From assembly GCF_000003815.2 (NCBI RefSeq), contig NC_049984.1, positions 25,493,330 through 25,557,329 of the forward strand: a stretch of DNA of 64,000 nt, given 5' to 3'. The notes beneath the pieces were generated by a model. That model worked only from the letters and a program-made list of their open reading frames with translations, was not told where the DNA came from and did not search any database. Numbering within the stretch: the stretch's first letter is position 1; every line of letters begins with the position of its first letter. This DNA comes from Branchiostoma floridae. Taxonomy: Eukaryota > Chordata > Leptocardii > Amphioxiformes > Branchiostomatidae. Shown one piece after another: positions 26,101 to 38,406 of the stretch. The translations under genes and the position numbers were made by a program.

Positions 26101-29100
26101 TCTTTAATGGATCATAGATTGGATGGTATTCAGAACCAAGTACATCAAGTTTCCTTTCATATGATACATATAAATGCAGATTTCCAAGAGTCAAGTGCAA
26201 TTTTTTGTGCTGAATTCATGGCACTTTTTCTCTGTTGTCCCCATCAGGTATGGTAGTGGATGAGAACAATGCCATGCTGTATGTGTGTGACAGTGTAAGT
26301 ACCTCTTCAATAACTGGCTTCAATATCTACCACTGCCAAGAAGGTTATGTTTTCAGTAACATTGGAAACGTTTCTTGATGAACTACATAACTCAAGAGGG
26401 CCTGAAATTATTGCCTTGAAGGCTTGATATATGGTATGTGGGTAGGTCTTGATTTTGGGCCTCCTAGCAGCTTGTTATGGTTGTGCAGTGGAACTTCCTG
26501 TTTAAATATTTGGTGTTCTAGACATACTATGGTCATTGATTTCTGAGTGGTCACATGTACATTGTGTGTAGCACTTGGGCCATAGAGTAAGTGATTTTTG
26601 TTGTTGAGTACTTAGGAGCTAAACTATGACTGTTTCTTTTAGTACATATTAATTATTTTCTTTTTTCTTTTGTTTTAGGCAAACAATGTGATAAGACAAG
26701 TCAGCATCAAAACAGGTAAGAGATTTTGATGGGTGATACAGTGTAATTTTTAATGTTTCACAGTGGTTCAAAAGGTTCAAGATTTTGGTAGTGAGTACTT
26801 AATCGCAAACTTAAAACAGCCAAAAAATTTCAATTACTGTATTTTCTCTTTAGCCCACACCAATTTTATTTGTTGTTTCTCGGATTTCCTGACCCTAAAA
26901 AACTTTTAAAATGATGGCCACACCTCGTGTTGACAAAATTTCACAGCCTCTCCTTTCTCGAATTAACCATAAGCTTCAAATTCCAGTAGCTGTACGTGCC
27001 TATTTTGGACGGTATGTTTATAATTTTTCTTCAAACTTTGGACTTTGCTACCAGAGACCCCGTAATTAACTGTAACATGAGTAAGCCCCTAATTTCCCCC
27101 GACTTTTCGCAATTCTTTTTTTCAATTTTTTTTTCGACTGCATGACTGACCCAATTTTTTTCTGAAAAAATGTAAAAAACAAGAAATAAAATTGGTGTGG
27201 CCTTACCACGAAATTTAGACACTGCAACTTTAAGCACATTTACACTCTAAGGCTAAGATATTTTCTGCCTCCCACTTTTCCTGTTCTTAAACTTGACTTA
27301 ATTTCTGCACTTTCAAAGCTTTGTGTTTACAAGTAAGTTGCAAACTCTTGCAGGTGAGGTGAAGACGTTTGCAGGTAACCCCGACCCTGAGGAAGTAGAG
27401 TGGAAGGATGGGACAGGTCTGGATGCCAAGTTTTACCACCCACAAGGATTATACCTGGATGTCTGGCAAAACAGGATGTTTGTTGCAGATACTGTAAGTA
27501 GATATTCTCATGCACGGTAAGTTATTTGTCAAATTTGATTACTTCCATGAAAAACATTGTGTTAATGGTGACAGTCTGTAACACTAGTTTACCTTTGTCC
27601 ATCGGGTACCCCATATCTGTTGCTTTTAAAAACAGGGTATTTAGGGCAAGGACGTTATATCAGGGTTATCTAGGCCAACAACATTGTAATATTTTGAAAA
27701 TAACCACGATATTTTGAAAACTTAACAATGTTGAAAACCACAGTCCGTGGACTTGATATCTGCAAATACCCAGCTTTTAAAACAACGGATTTAGGTTACC
27801 CAATGGATAATGGTGAACTAAGGATATAAATTTCTGTTTGTTTCTATGTGCGGTTGTTTGTGTTTTGGTATATTTGTGGCCAGCATCAGTTTAGAAACTA
27901 TTCATGGATTAAAATGATATTTGGTACCTGAATACTGGTTTGGAAGACAAATTTCACGGTGAATTTTTGGACCCCTGGTGTGTGACGTTGGTAATGCAAA
28001 ACTTCACACTAACTCACTCACACACTCAAATTGTTGTACAATACATAATATATTGTTGGACATTTCCAAGAAATTAGTATCTGAATAAATTTCCCCTTTT
28101 TTTCAGTGCCAATTATTGTTTGTCAAAGATATAATGTAGAGCTTTCCTGTTGTCATGGCAACACTTAGTTTGATGTTTTTCCCATAGGACAACCACGTGA
28201 TCAGAGAGATGAGTATGCATGATGGTGAGACTTGTTTGGTTAATTCCTTAATTAAACTTAATGAATAAAGACCTTTATTGCACATTTTTGCCCCACTGGG
28301 CTAAGTACGAGGGGTGATCAATAAGTCCTCGGCCTCACCCAGAAATAATAAGCACAACTCAGATTTTGAAGCATAGATGTCAAGTATAAAGTCTTTTATG
28401 AATGTGTACCAAAATTCAAATTAGTGTGATCATTACTTTGCAGGCGACACCCAGTAATGTTAGGTAAGGGAGATGGACAATTGAGCTGCGACCTGAGGTG
28501 TGTGGGTCACTTGCGCTGCTGGAAGTCAGACACCCACTTCTTTCTGCTTGAAATAGGAAGAGAATCATTATCAAACATTTTGACAATGTTTTTGTTAATG
28601 TCAAATAATTTGGGGCATGGGGAACTCGACTCACACTTGCCTGATCACAATTCAACCTTGTTTTTCTCGCCACTTACCTTTTTGTTATAATTTTCCAAAA
28701 ACGAATGTCTGGAAAGTAATGACTGCAATGACTTGAAATTTGGATCATATTCATAAAAGACTTTATACTTGACATCTTTGCTTCGAAATCTGAGTTGTGC
28801 TTATTATTTTTGGGTGAGGCCGAGGACTTATTGATCACCCCTCGTACAGGTCACATGGTAGCAATCAAATGGGAACAATCCTACACATCTACATGTATAT
28901 ATGCAGGTGTGCGTCTAATCTAATCTATTCGACTTCCTCTCACTTCTTGGTAATTGCATAAATGTAGATAGCTGTATGGTTGGTTAGAGTTGGTTTATCC
29001 ATAGCTGTCAGGAATATAAATTTCTCTTTGCTGATTATGTCATCTATTAGTCATGTACTGTTCTCCCCTTATTGAACATCACACTATTAAAAGAATTCTT

Positions 29101-32100
29101 ATTTAAACCCTTGGTCTTCCTAACAATTAGGACTTTTGGGCACAATAGTTTATTTTATTTCATTTTATTTTATTTTATTTTGCTTTATTTTACTTTTTAA
29201 ATCTTTCTTGTATAAAAGAACCATTTGTTGGGGAAATACTAATGTACAATCATCTGCAATATATGAAGTGAGAACTTGCTAGCTTAAGCTTTCCCTTTCC
29301 ACAATAATTTGTCAGACTGCTGATGACATCACAGATAACACGTTCACCAGTTCAGAATAGGTAGTACATATCTTGCAATTCACCTGAGGATTAAGAGACT
29401 GTTTTTAGCAATCCATAGTGCTATTCTACAAACTGGTGTATTGTGACATCATGTTGTACCTTGCTTTTTTTCCTTGTTGTTACAGCTTATTCCAATTAAT
29501 GCATTCAAGTTCCAAAACTCATGGTTTGAACTGTGTGCCCTGCAGCTGAGGTGAAGACTGTAGCTGGTTCCCCTAAGGAGAAGGGTTTGGTGAATGGTCG
29601 GGGCAGGGCTGCCAGGTTCCACCACCCCACACAGATGGCGTACGACCCTTACACAGACACTTTCATCATCATCATCATGTGAGTACTCTACGTGTCCGAT
29701 CATGTGAGTACTCTACGTGTCCGATCATGTGAGTACTTTCATCATCATCATCATCATGTGAGTATGCTACGTGTCCGATTATGTGAGTACTCTACGTGTC
29801 TGATCATTTGTGTCCGATTATGTGAGTACTCTACATGTCCGATCATGTGAGTACCCTACGTGTCCGATCATGTGAGTGCTCTACGTGTCCGATCATGTGA
29901 GAACTTTGCATGTCTGATCATGTGAGATAACTCTACGTGTCCGATCATGTGAGTACTCTACGTGTCCGATCATGTGAGTACTCTACGTGTCCGATCATGT
30001 GAGTACTCTCATCATCATCATCATGTGAGTACTCTACGTGTCCGATCATGTGAGTACTCTACGTGTCCGATCATGTGAGTACTCTACGTGTCCGATCATG
30101 TGAGTACTCTATGTGTTCGATCATGTGAGTACTCTACGTGTCTGATCATGTGAGTACCCTACATGTCCAATCATATCTAATCATTTGACTATATGTACAT
30201 CAGTCTTGAATACAGAATATACCTGGCTCAGTCTAGAGACGGGGGGCGACACAGGTTACCTGGCACTTACAACCCGTTACTGCAGTCACATGTCACAATG
30301 TTGTGTCCCAGAAGCTGCTGTAGACAGTCATTTCTGTGAACAAGGCTGACATATAATGCTAGTTCACCTATATCCGTAGGGTAACCTTTATCCGCTCTTT
30401 TTAAGAACAATGGATATTAAGTCGACAGATGATAGTTTCAAACTGAGATTTTTGGAAAATACCGTCCATCGACTTGATATCCTTAGTTTACACATCAGAT
30501 ATAGGTTACCCCGCGGACGGAGGTGAACTAACGGTAATATAGTCACCCAAATAAGAAATTGGGGTAAATTTTGGATAAAGTTGTTATTTATCGACATAAT
30601 GTGAACTTTGAAATTCATGCTGTTAGTAAGATTCAAATAAACTGTGTTGTTCATTCAGTGCAGCTTTTAAGATGTTTTTACCTCCCACAATGCCATTAGA
30701 ATCAAAGTCTGTTAATTGCAATAAGATGTACTTTGACGTACAAGCCAAGGTTGTATTCTAGTTTGTTGTCTTTCATGTTTTTCAACTGAGAATTGATTCT
30801 AAGTTAGGCCATATGCATGTTGATTTGATTGTATGGATGACATCCTATGGGAAGCCAAAGGTGATCAGGATTCAAGGTTAAACAAATGGCTAAACACACA
30901 GAGTATGGTACATTTTATTTGTTTGTTTTTTACATCAGATTCGTCTTCTCTATGATTTGACTATGGCATCACTATCCATTTTCTGTGTACAGAGTTCTGT
31001 CATATGTTTTACAAATTAATGAATTAACATGGCTTTAATTTGTCTCCTTCCCAGTACAACCATGCTATCAGGACAATCAAATTACAAGGTAATGTTTTAA
31101 TCGTTTTACTGTAGATGTAAAATTTTATCTTTCTAAAATACAATACTGAGTCACCATGGGGGTATTGCAGCAGAACGTTCTGTTTTTTTAACATGCGTGG
31201 GGTGTTGCTTAGCACAGAACCTCCATTTAACATCCTATCCAAGGGAGGGCCCTAGCAAGAGCTGGGTACTCATTTTCACCTGAGCAAAGTGAGGAAAGCC
31301 GTGTAAAGTGCCTTTCCCAAGGGCACAAGATCGGTGACATGACACGATTCAAAGTCAAGACCTCTTGGTCCTGAGTCAAACACACTGCTGCTGCACCACA
31401 CCATCTTACATGCCCAAAGCAAAAAAAAAAACGTGTTGTATGTTAAAGACAGACGACTTTGACATAATTGTCACCGTCGACAGTATGACCAGAATTTTTT
31501 CCTTGTGTGAAATACAGTATAGTTTAACCAGGTGACTGTATTCCTCTTTAGGTTACGAGGTTGACCTCCTGGCTGGGAGTCCAAAAGGGGAGCCGGGATT
31601 TAAGGATGGGAAGGGGACGGCTGCAAGACTCAACTATCCTGAGGGGATAGCTTTCGACACCACACACAGGGTCCTGTATGTGGTGGAGTTTGTAAGTAGA
31701 CAGTTATTTATGATACTGAATGTTTGAAGTACAGTCAAACCTGTCTATAGCGACCACTCACGGAATTGGAGAAATGTGGCCACTATAGACAGGTGGCCGC
31801 TATTGAGAAAATGTTGATCAGTTGACCACGAGCAATACCCACTGATCTTTCTCACCAAGTAACATTGTCTCAAATTAGACCCTGCCAAAGTCAAATCTAC
31901 CGAAAATGATTGATATTGCCATGCGGAATGTTGGTAAATTTGCCGATAAAGACTTTGTCTAACGTTCAAGACACAAAGTCATGTACCTTCCACTACTGCT
32001 CAAATGAACCTGTCAGGAACTCTAAATCCTCTCGCAAACTACGATTCTAAACCCTGCGCAGGGTGACATATAGCCATTGTATGGTTGCAATAAGCAGTGT

Positions 32101-34381
32101 TTCTGAACCTTAAAGTATGAATTGTCCCTGACTTTTTTCCATGCAGGATAACAACTGTATCAGGATGGTGACCCCTGCAGGTAAGAGAAATAAGACAAAA
32201 CTAATTTAGTGACTATTTCTATATATGGATTTTTACTTACTGCAAAGAAATCCTTTTATGTCCAACCCTGGGGAACATTTCAGGTTCTGCACATTTGATT
32301 TTACCATCTGTCATCTATGATTGCCTTGTTGAGAGAATGACTACTAAATGACACATAAGAATTAGACATGTCTGGATAGTAACAATGCTTTAAGAGACTC
32401 TTGAAGTAAAAGAAATGACCAAAACAAACGGACACAGACTATGAATGCTGAGCTTTCTTTCTACAAATGTTCTGTACCTGTGATGTATATGTAGTGATAT
32501 ATGTTGATAGATTTATTAGGACTCGATAAAATCTGTGTCTCTGACCCTTACCTCCCTCATGACCTCAATGAAAATTGGCCTGGAGGCCAATTTGAGCTTC
32601 TCATAAATGAATAAAGGTTCAAACAAACAGACAGACCACAGTCCCTGAGAAGTAACGCCTGTTCCTCCCCAGGAATTGTAAAAACTTTGGCAGGGGGACC
32701 CGACCCTGGCTACAAAGATGGTGCAGGCAGGGACGCTCGCTTCTTCCACCCCACAGGGTTGACCTTGGATCCCACCAACAAGGTCATCTACGTCACAGAC
32801 CAGGTCAGATAGAACTCTAGCTATTATATTGCCAAATATAGTTTCACACTAGTCTTTATGATGTTAACTCTTGCTCCCGCTGTACCAATCACTCACAAAC
32901 ATTGCAGGCCATCGCGTGCAGGAACAACTACTACAGGCTCTCGTTCTTCCCTCGGACCATCAGAGAGTGGAATTGACTTGAGCTTTGTGTGGTGGAGGCG
33001 GGGTCTTTCTCCCAATTCAAAACTGAGCTGGGGAGGACCCTGCTGCATTGAGCCACCCCCACACGTCTTGTATATATATGTCAATATATGTCCTACTAAC
33101 CCACTTAATTCACTTGTCCTGTCCTTGCACACACAAAATCAGTTTGTTTTCAGTTTCCTTAGCATTTTTCCCTTTATTTTCCCTTGTCTATTTGTACCGG
33201 GCACTTGTATTGTAATTAACTAATGCGTAGTCTGCCGATAATCTCTAGAATTAGAGGCTGGGCAGTACAAAAGAAGAATGAAGGAGTTCACCCAAGCTAG
33301 TGCTGAATGGCAGCCGCTCCGAACCCTTACAATTTATTCCTACCAATTGTAAGCTCCTCCCAACTCAGCCCCTGGCTGCATAGAAATTTTAGTATCCAGC
33401 CCATCCATAAAAAAGACTGGCAATAAAAATGTATTATTGCCATGACGACGATTGAGGGTACAACAATACAGCTCAAATCAGAAATAGACTGGAACTTCCC
33501 TGTCGCACTATTCCTGGCACAATATACTAGCCCACCTGTAACATAAACCTACAGCCAGAAATGTACTATCCCCATGTGACCTACATTCCACCATTGTATA
33601 CCAGAGATACATCTGGAACAGATTTAGGGGGGAGGGGGACTAGCATTCTTGGAAAAATGCCTGTGCAATTCCTAGAATTTTTGCAGACTGAATGCAATAT
33701 ATACCACTTGACGACTCCCCTGAGGCGTCGTCAAAAAAGAAGAAATAAACCTGTTCATCTGTACAGAATCTTGTCCCATATGATTTTGTCCCATTTTCAA
33801 TCACATGCATGCACTGATGACAAAGAGTAAAAGTTCTAACCCGGGCGCTTTATCTCTTACAGTATAACCACTTAGTGAGAAGTGTGACCGCAGTCGGACA
33901 CAACTACGACGGGCCTGCTGAGATGGTTTATGTAGAACAGAACAGGCCTGGGAGACAAGGTATGTGCGTGTATGACTATGAGAGCTGATCAGTAATTCTG
34001 GACCTCACATTTTCTTAGCCTGGTATCCAGCCGTAATATAGTTCCCGAGTCTCTTCTCTCCTCTTCACAATTATATTGTTGAAAAGAGCTAAGGGGGAGC
34101 ATCCTGGAACCTGCCAATGTAGCATCTGTCTTTTCTGTTACAACCAGTGGAAGAATAGCTTCTCAGTCAGCTAATTTAAATTTAAAACTGGATCAAAGTC
34201 AAATTCCTTTTTCACATTGCTTTACAGGCTGACACTAACTCTTTTCCCCATCTGTCCCCTGCAGTTGTTTCCTTCTGGAACAGCGGCACAGCTGTCCTGT
34301 TGATGGGGGTCGTGCTGTTCCTCCTGATGGGAACAGCAAGGGCTGTCACCCGCAGGTTCTGCATCAAGCGATCATACTGAC
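23195..34381 (+). CDS. NHL-repeat beta-propeller type I membrane protein (exon 9 damaged)
   Basis: Fifteen exons: 23195-23273, 24176-24351, 24982-25039, 25786-25866, 26248-26294, 26679-26715, 27354-27493, 28188-28224, 29546-29678, 31055-31088, 31552-31691, 32147-32180, 32673-32803, 33863-33959 and 34265-34381 (TGA). Joins outside exon 9 keep the frame. Residues 1-24 form a signal peptide. Six NHL blades follow (V..IAGs...DG.G..A.F..P.G...D...YV.D...N.IR). The last exon encodes a transmembrane segment (GTAVLLMGVVLFLLMG) and a short basic tail. NHL propellers are usually extracellular or scaffold binding domains; the ligand here is unknown. Each blade after the first is split in the same place (YVxD|xN..IR), so the gene grew by duplicating exon pairs. 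In exon 9 the expected blade end is replaced by TTC(ATC)n, and splicing at the first donor shifts the frame, so this allele may encode a truncated protein unless rescued. Confidence 0.88.
23274..24175 (+). other. NHL gene intron 1
   Basis: Contains an inverted pair around 23440-23575 (AAGATAGCAGAG...CTTATGCCATCGTAAGATC) and a direct echo of GTGACGCAAGTG motifs. No coding signal was found. Confidence 0.4.
24580..24825. repeat. Pyrimidine-rich low-complexity tract (CTTCC/CTCC)n
   Basis: About 250 bp of almost pure pyrimidine on the + strand in NHL intron 2. Long open frames across it (Ser/Phe/Pro/Leu only) are composition artefacts. Confidence 0.9.
25083..25176. repeat. 94-bp perfect-arm hairpin MITE
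   Basis: The first 26 bp (TAGCCTGGGTACCATCCGAT..., 25083-25108) is exactly the reverse complement of the last 26 bp (25151-25176), with a 42-bp loop. It could be the two ends of a larger family collapsed into a minimal hairpin. Confidence 0.85.
26336..26510 (+). repeat. Interspersed repeat, second copy
   Basis: Shares GAAGGTTATGTTTT, TATGTGGGTAGGTCTT and GGGCCTCCTAGCAGC, in order, with 22758-23045. It lies in NHL intron 5. Confidence 0.6.
27594..27820. repeat. AGTT(C/T)ACC-ended MITE, copy 1
   Basis: Starts AGTTTACCTTTGTCC and ends with the inverse GGATAATGGTGAACTA, with internal TTTTAAAA and TTGATATC motifs. It shares ends and layout with 30360-30530. Both copies lie in NHL introns. Confidence 0.6.
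28308..28844. mobile_element. Mariner-type MITE with ~98-bp inverted repeats
   Basis: Flanked by TA on both sides (28306-28307 and 28845-28846). Starts CGAGGGGTGATCAATAAGTC and ends with its reverse complement. The arms continue as near-perfect inverted repeats to about 28405 and 28752. The CGAGGGG...TCAATAAGT ends are those known for mariner elements. The 340-bp interior has no transposase frame. Confidence 0.88.
28845..29545 (+). other. NHL intron 8, distal part
   Basis: AT-rich, with a (TTTTA)n stretch near 29150-29190. No gene features were found. Confidence 0.5.
29679..30175 (+). repeat. 25-bp minisatellite made of exon end plus splice donor
   Basis: About 19 units of GTGAGTACTCTACGTGTCCG plus ATCAT run directly from the exon 9 donor. 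ACTCTACGTGTCCGATCAT encodes TLYVSDH, exactly the blade end expected for exon 9, and GTGAGT is the donor. Three units instead carry TTC or CTC followed by (ATC)n. The array therefore arose by tandem duplication of the exon 9 border. Each unit presents another good 5' splice site. Confidence 0.9.
30360..30530. repeat. AGTTCACC-ended MITE, copy 2
   Basis: Starts AGTTCACCTATATCCG and ends CGGAGGTGAACTA, with the internal pair GATATTAAGTCGA/TCGACTTGATATC. It is related to 27594-27820. Confidence 0.65.
30531..31054 (+). other. NHL intron 9, distal part
   Basis: AT-rich intron sequence. Nothing further was recognised. Confidence 0.4.
31255..31405 (-). repeat. SINE, reverse orientation
   Basis: On the minus strand it carries GTGCCCTTGGGAAAGGCACT as in the SINE body at 16177-16320, preceded by a degraded tRNA-like head. 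Confidence 0.65.
31732..32107. repeat. TA-flanked MITE, copy 3 (truncated)
   Basis: Begins CAGTCAAACCTGTCTATAGC after TA (31730-31731) and carries the same interior blocks as copy 1, in the same orientation. The right terminus is missing. Confidence 0.75.
32880..33110 (+). pseudogene. Remnant of a LINE reverse-transcriptase C-terminus
   Basis: One frame reads NNYYRLSFFPRTIREWN, the conserved last motif of CR1/L2/jockey-type reverse transcriptases, and breaks directly after. Other frames carry stops. It lies in the NHL intron between exons 13 and 14 and is not host coding sequence. Confidence 0.7.
33111..33862 (+). other. NHL intron 13, remainder
   Basis: No splice-bounded frame with NHL character was found. 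The final 20 nt form the acceptor of exon 14. Confidence 0.4.
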
Positions 34382-36668
34382 AAAATTGTAGTCCATCATC
34401 AACAGCACTACAGAACTAGCTGACAAGACCAGGAGAAGGATTAGAAACTTGCTGAGTATATTTAATGGCACAAAAATTGCCAGTAATAATGTTGCATCAT
34501 GAAATTAAGTCCCATGCAGTTCACACTCAGTAAAATATAATGCAAGACAATTCGCTGAAAGTGCCAACTGTTACACAGTGAAATACATGCAAATCAATCG
34601 GATCACTGCATGTCATCCATGACATTCACTTGCTGTCACCTAAACACCATGTCAGAAGGTTGCCAGTGTCCAGGTCCCCAACATGATACTACTAGATAGG
34701 CCCTTTAGGCGAATTGATTTGCATAGATTTTAGGTCTCTAAGGTACAGTTTATTACATGTTACTTTACATATCTTTGATTTCCCTACTTCTGGTTCTAAC
34801 AGATGAAGCTAGAAATTAGCAAGCGAGTGTGTCCCATTGGTTCTAAACACGTGGGATAGTTCAACCCATTTCTGGTGTCAAAAAGATTGTAAATATCTAA
34901 TTGTAAATGGTTCAAGGTGGACAGTTTAGTTATCTTGATATTGAAAGTATCATTATATTTTTCTATGCAAGAATTTTGGATGTATTCTGGCTCTAAGGTA
35001 ATGATGTAAAAATATAGAGTTTTAGGGTGCATATTTTTTGTGATGGGAAAGCGTGACTGATAGATGATACTGGTGACATGGAAATTTAAAACATCCATAT
35101 AGACGTGTCAATGGCAATGTTTCGGTAGCCTTTTTACTCTATGTATTTACTTTTTACTCTATGTATGCAAAATGGTTAGAGTATACTAGTAGTTTGGATA
35201 TCAAATGAAGGGACATTTCCCTCTGTATTAACTGAAAGACAAGCTGGAAAAAAAGCTGATAAAAAGTGATTTTTTTGGACGTCTTGGGTGTACTTGATAT
35301 TATAGGTCACTATAAGACATTGAAAAATAAAAAAAATAAGCCATCCGTGAATAGTTTCACTGCGTCGGTGAATGACTGAATAATAAAGTTCTTGCTTTAC
35401 AGTGTGGTATTATACCTTTATTTAGAAACGGGAGAAACTGATACGCGGAGAAAGCTTGATGTCTTCCATACAATCAGCTCAGCGTAGTCTAATCTTCAGA
35501 AAAAAGACCAGACAAAAATAATACAACAATTCCATATTTGGCAATGCACAACGTTTTATTGTACGTCCACACAATACAAAGTCTTGAGGTATAGCTGATA
35601 TAATTGTGCATAATATTTTTGCCAAAAACTCATGATAATGTAATGCCATGTAAAATGCTGATTTCAAACTGTTGCAGTTCTTGTAAACATTGCTAGGGGC
35701 GCTTTTGATCCATGAGACCAACGCTTTTTAATAGTAGATACGTGCAGTTTTAGAAGGAATTGCTCTGCGAAAATCTGTAAAAAAAACGCAAAGTATAATG
35801 ATTTAGCTTCTGTAAACGAGTACAAAGTGTTTGTCAAAGCGCTATTGTGAAACGATTCCAAAACGTTCATTTAGTTATACCATTCTAAGACTACTTATCT
35901 TCTAGGGTCAAAATATATTGTACTGTATTTCAACAGGTTAGAAATATTTAAGTACATTGTAAGTCACTAAACTGTTGCAACATAAATTCACCGTTCATAA
36001 TATTTCAACATTATACAATATTTTGTAGCTGGGTCATGATCAGTGGGCTGGGAAGAAGGCAATTCTCACATCCCTGCCAACTACATTACATTATGTCTGT
36101 CTTTCAGCTTACCACAAAAGAGCCACCAGTGTCCAGTTGTCAACCCTGAATTGTAATAAGCAGACAAAGCAGTCAGCTTATCACCTTCGTTTATGGGGGC
36201 AATAACCCAAATATATCATTTGGATAATTTATCATAACGTTTTCTAAGTGTGAAAAAAAACGCGTAGATTTTGAAAAAAAATATTCTAATAAAGCTATGT
36301 TTCCCACATAGATAAATAAGTTTAAACATGTCCGATTTAATTTTCCATGCTTATCTATAATAAGTCAAACAAATTAAAGCAAACACTAACATCCTATCCT
36401 TTCATACGAAATCGAAGAAACTTTATCATTTTCCAAACGAGTCAGTAAAGCCATTTTAAATTCCTTAAAGTTCTCATGAATTGTTAGACACTCCTATACT
36501 AGAGTATCGAAGTTCGCTGCATGGATCAAATTTCCTCCTAGCAGTTCAAGACATTATTGCAGAGAAAATTACTAATACCTGCAAAAATGAAGTGGACCGC
36601 TAGAGGACCTCAATGGCACGTGAAGTTTGTTCACGTGCCCAACAACATTAGAAAAGCTTACAATCTTA
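34382..36668. other. NHL 3' UTR and intergenic DNA
   Basis: An AATAAA at 35382-35387 is a candidate poly(A) signal about 1 kb after the stop codon. The rest is AT-rich with no supported gene. Confidence 0.45.
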
Positions 36669-38192
36669 GGGACCGTACGGCGTTTAGTGAGGGGGGAGGG
36701 CCGGTCGCCAGAGGGTCGGGTCAAAAAAATTTTGCATGGCCCTCCCCCCAGGTAATTTTTTTTTTGCTAGGCCCTCCCCCCAAGACAAAATATTTTTGCT
36801 TGGCCCTCCCCCCTCCTATCAACTTTGAAAAAAAATATTCAAGACGCCAATAAAACACTGCGCTCCCGCATTGGGAAATGTCCTTTGCGTCATACTTTTT
36901 CATGATTTTCATCGAGAAGCAGATCTCTCACCCCTAGTAGAAAAAGGAAAACAGAATGGCTCAAAATATCTGCTTAATAGAGGGATAAATATCTGCTTCA
37001 TAGAGGCATAAATATTTGCTTTATAGAAGCTATTTCATTGTTTTGATATTAAAACAACACCTAAAAAGCATTTGTACCTGGATTTCTAGTAGATTTGCGC
37101 CACGAAGCGGCGCGCGCCCCGCTGCCTAAATTTACGTATTGCAAGCTCGCGGGCCTGAGCGGCTTGACGGAAACTATTTTCAATTTACATATATTTTGGA
37201 CTTTTTCTTGGTTCTGTGGTGGTAATACCTTACGGTAAATCGGGGGGAAAAATGAAAACCAAAACGACAGCACGATTCGACTTCCAAAACTGTAGTGGGG
37301 AGGGGGGCGCCGACGCGTGACGCTGATTTTCCCACGGCGGGGTAAGACCGGTCGCCGGCGGGCGTGAGACCGCAGACTTGCAGGAGATCTTTTAGAAATG
37401 CCACGTTTTTTTTGCCACGATTTCCTGCATTGCTTTTTTATGGGAAAATTTGCTGGTTAGATGACATTTCTATGAAAAAAAAAATACGAGGGTTTCAAGT
37501 TTTTGAGAACGACGTTCCGAACACCATGTTCGGCGCCAAAGGCACGAAGAATCACAAGGTAGGTCCGGGAGAATTTTGAAATCTTGACCCTCTTAAAAGC
37601 TATTTCCTTCAGTTTGAGGAGATATTTTGCTGACAAACAAAGCTAACTTTAATAGCATTTCAATTTAGAAATACAAAATTAAATCCCCCCCCAAACAAAT
37701 TATCACGATGTCGGTCATCAAAGGCGCGAGGCCGGTCACGTCAAAAGGGATCCAGGGAAATTTGCAAATATTTACCCTCGAGCTCTGAAACGCCATTTCT
37801 TACATTTTGAGGGCAATAAGACAGGGGTAAATTTTGTTGGCAGACTAATACAGAGTTTAATAACATTTCTGTACGTGAAGAAGGTTTTCGAGGGCGTCAT
37901 GCATAAGCCCCGCCCCCTCCCTTTCGCATTTTCACTGTGTCCCGAGCGCCAACCTCGGGCGATCCCTTGCAGAGGTCCAGAAAAATTTTGAAATCTTGAC
38001 CCTCTGAAACGCCGTTTCTTGGATTTTAAGGGACATATTTTGCTGGCAGACCAAGCTATTTTTTTTTGCTTGGCCCTCCCTCCAAGTAAAAAAAAATTTG
38101 CTAGGCCCTCCCCCTGGCAAAATATTTTTTTGCTTGGCCCTCCCCCCCCCTGGCGACCGGCCCTCCCCCCTCGCTAAATGCCGTACGGTCCC
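36669..38192. mobile_element. Non-autonomous PIF/Harbinger-like transposon
   Basis: Terminal inverted repeats of about 45 bp start GGGACCGTACGGC and continue through GAGGGGGGAGGGCCGGTCGC, imperfect at a few positions. TTA sits on both sides (36666-36668 and 38193-38195). A 3-bp TWA duplication and GGG ends are typical of PIF/Harbinger. The interior is G/C-tract rich (GGCCCTCCCCCC with A/T runs), holds diverged repeats of TTGACCCTCTGAAACGCC, and has no transposase. Confidence 0.8.
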
Positions 38193-38406
38193 TTAGTTGT
38201 CAGACTTTTCTATGATAAATCAAAGAAAAGAAAGCAAAAAAAAAAAAAAATCACAAAAGGATGCTAAAACATATCCTCTCGTACAAAAATAAAGACACAT
38301 TATCATTTTGCAAGCAATTCAGTCAACACCGAGGACTAAATGTTGATGATGTTGCCTATCCTGTGCTGACACGTTTTTCCGTATCCCAGGGCAGGGGTAC
38401 CTAAAA

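Noticed and set aside
32858-33223. 121-codon frame in NHL intron 13
   Set aside because: Another frame of the same DNA reads the end motif of a LINE reverse transcriptase, so this frame is a by-product.
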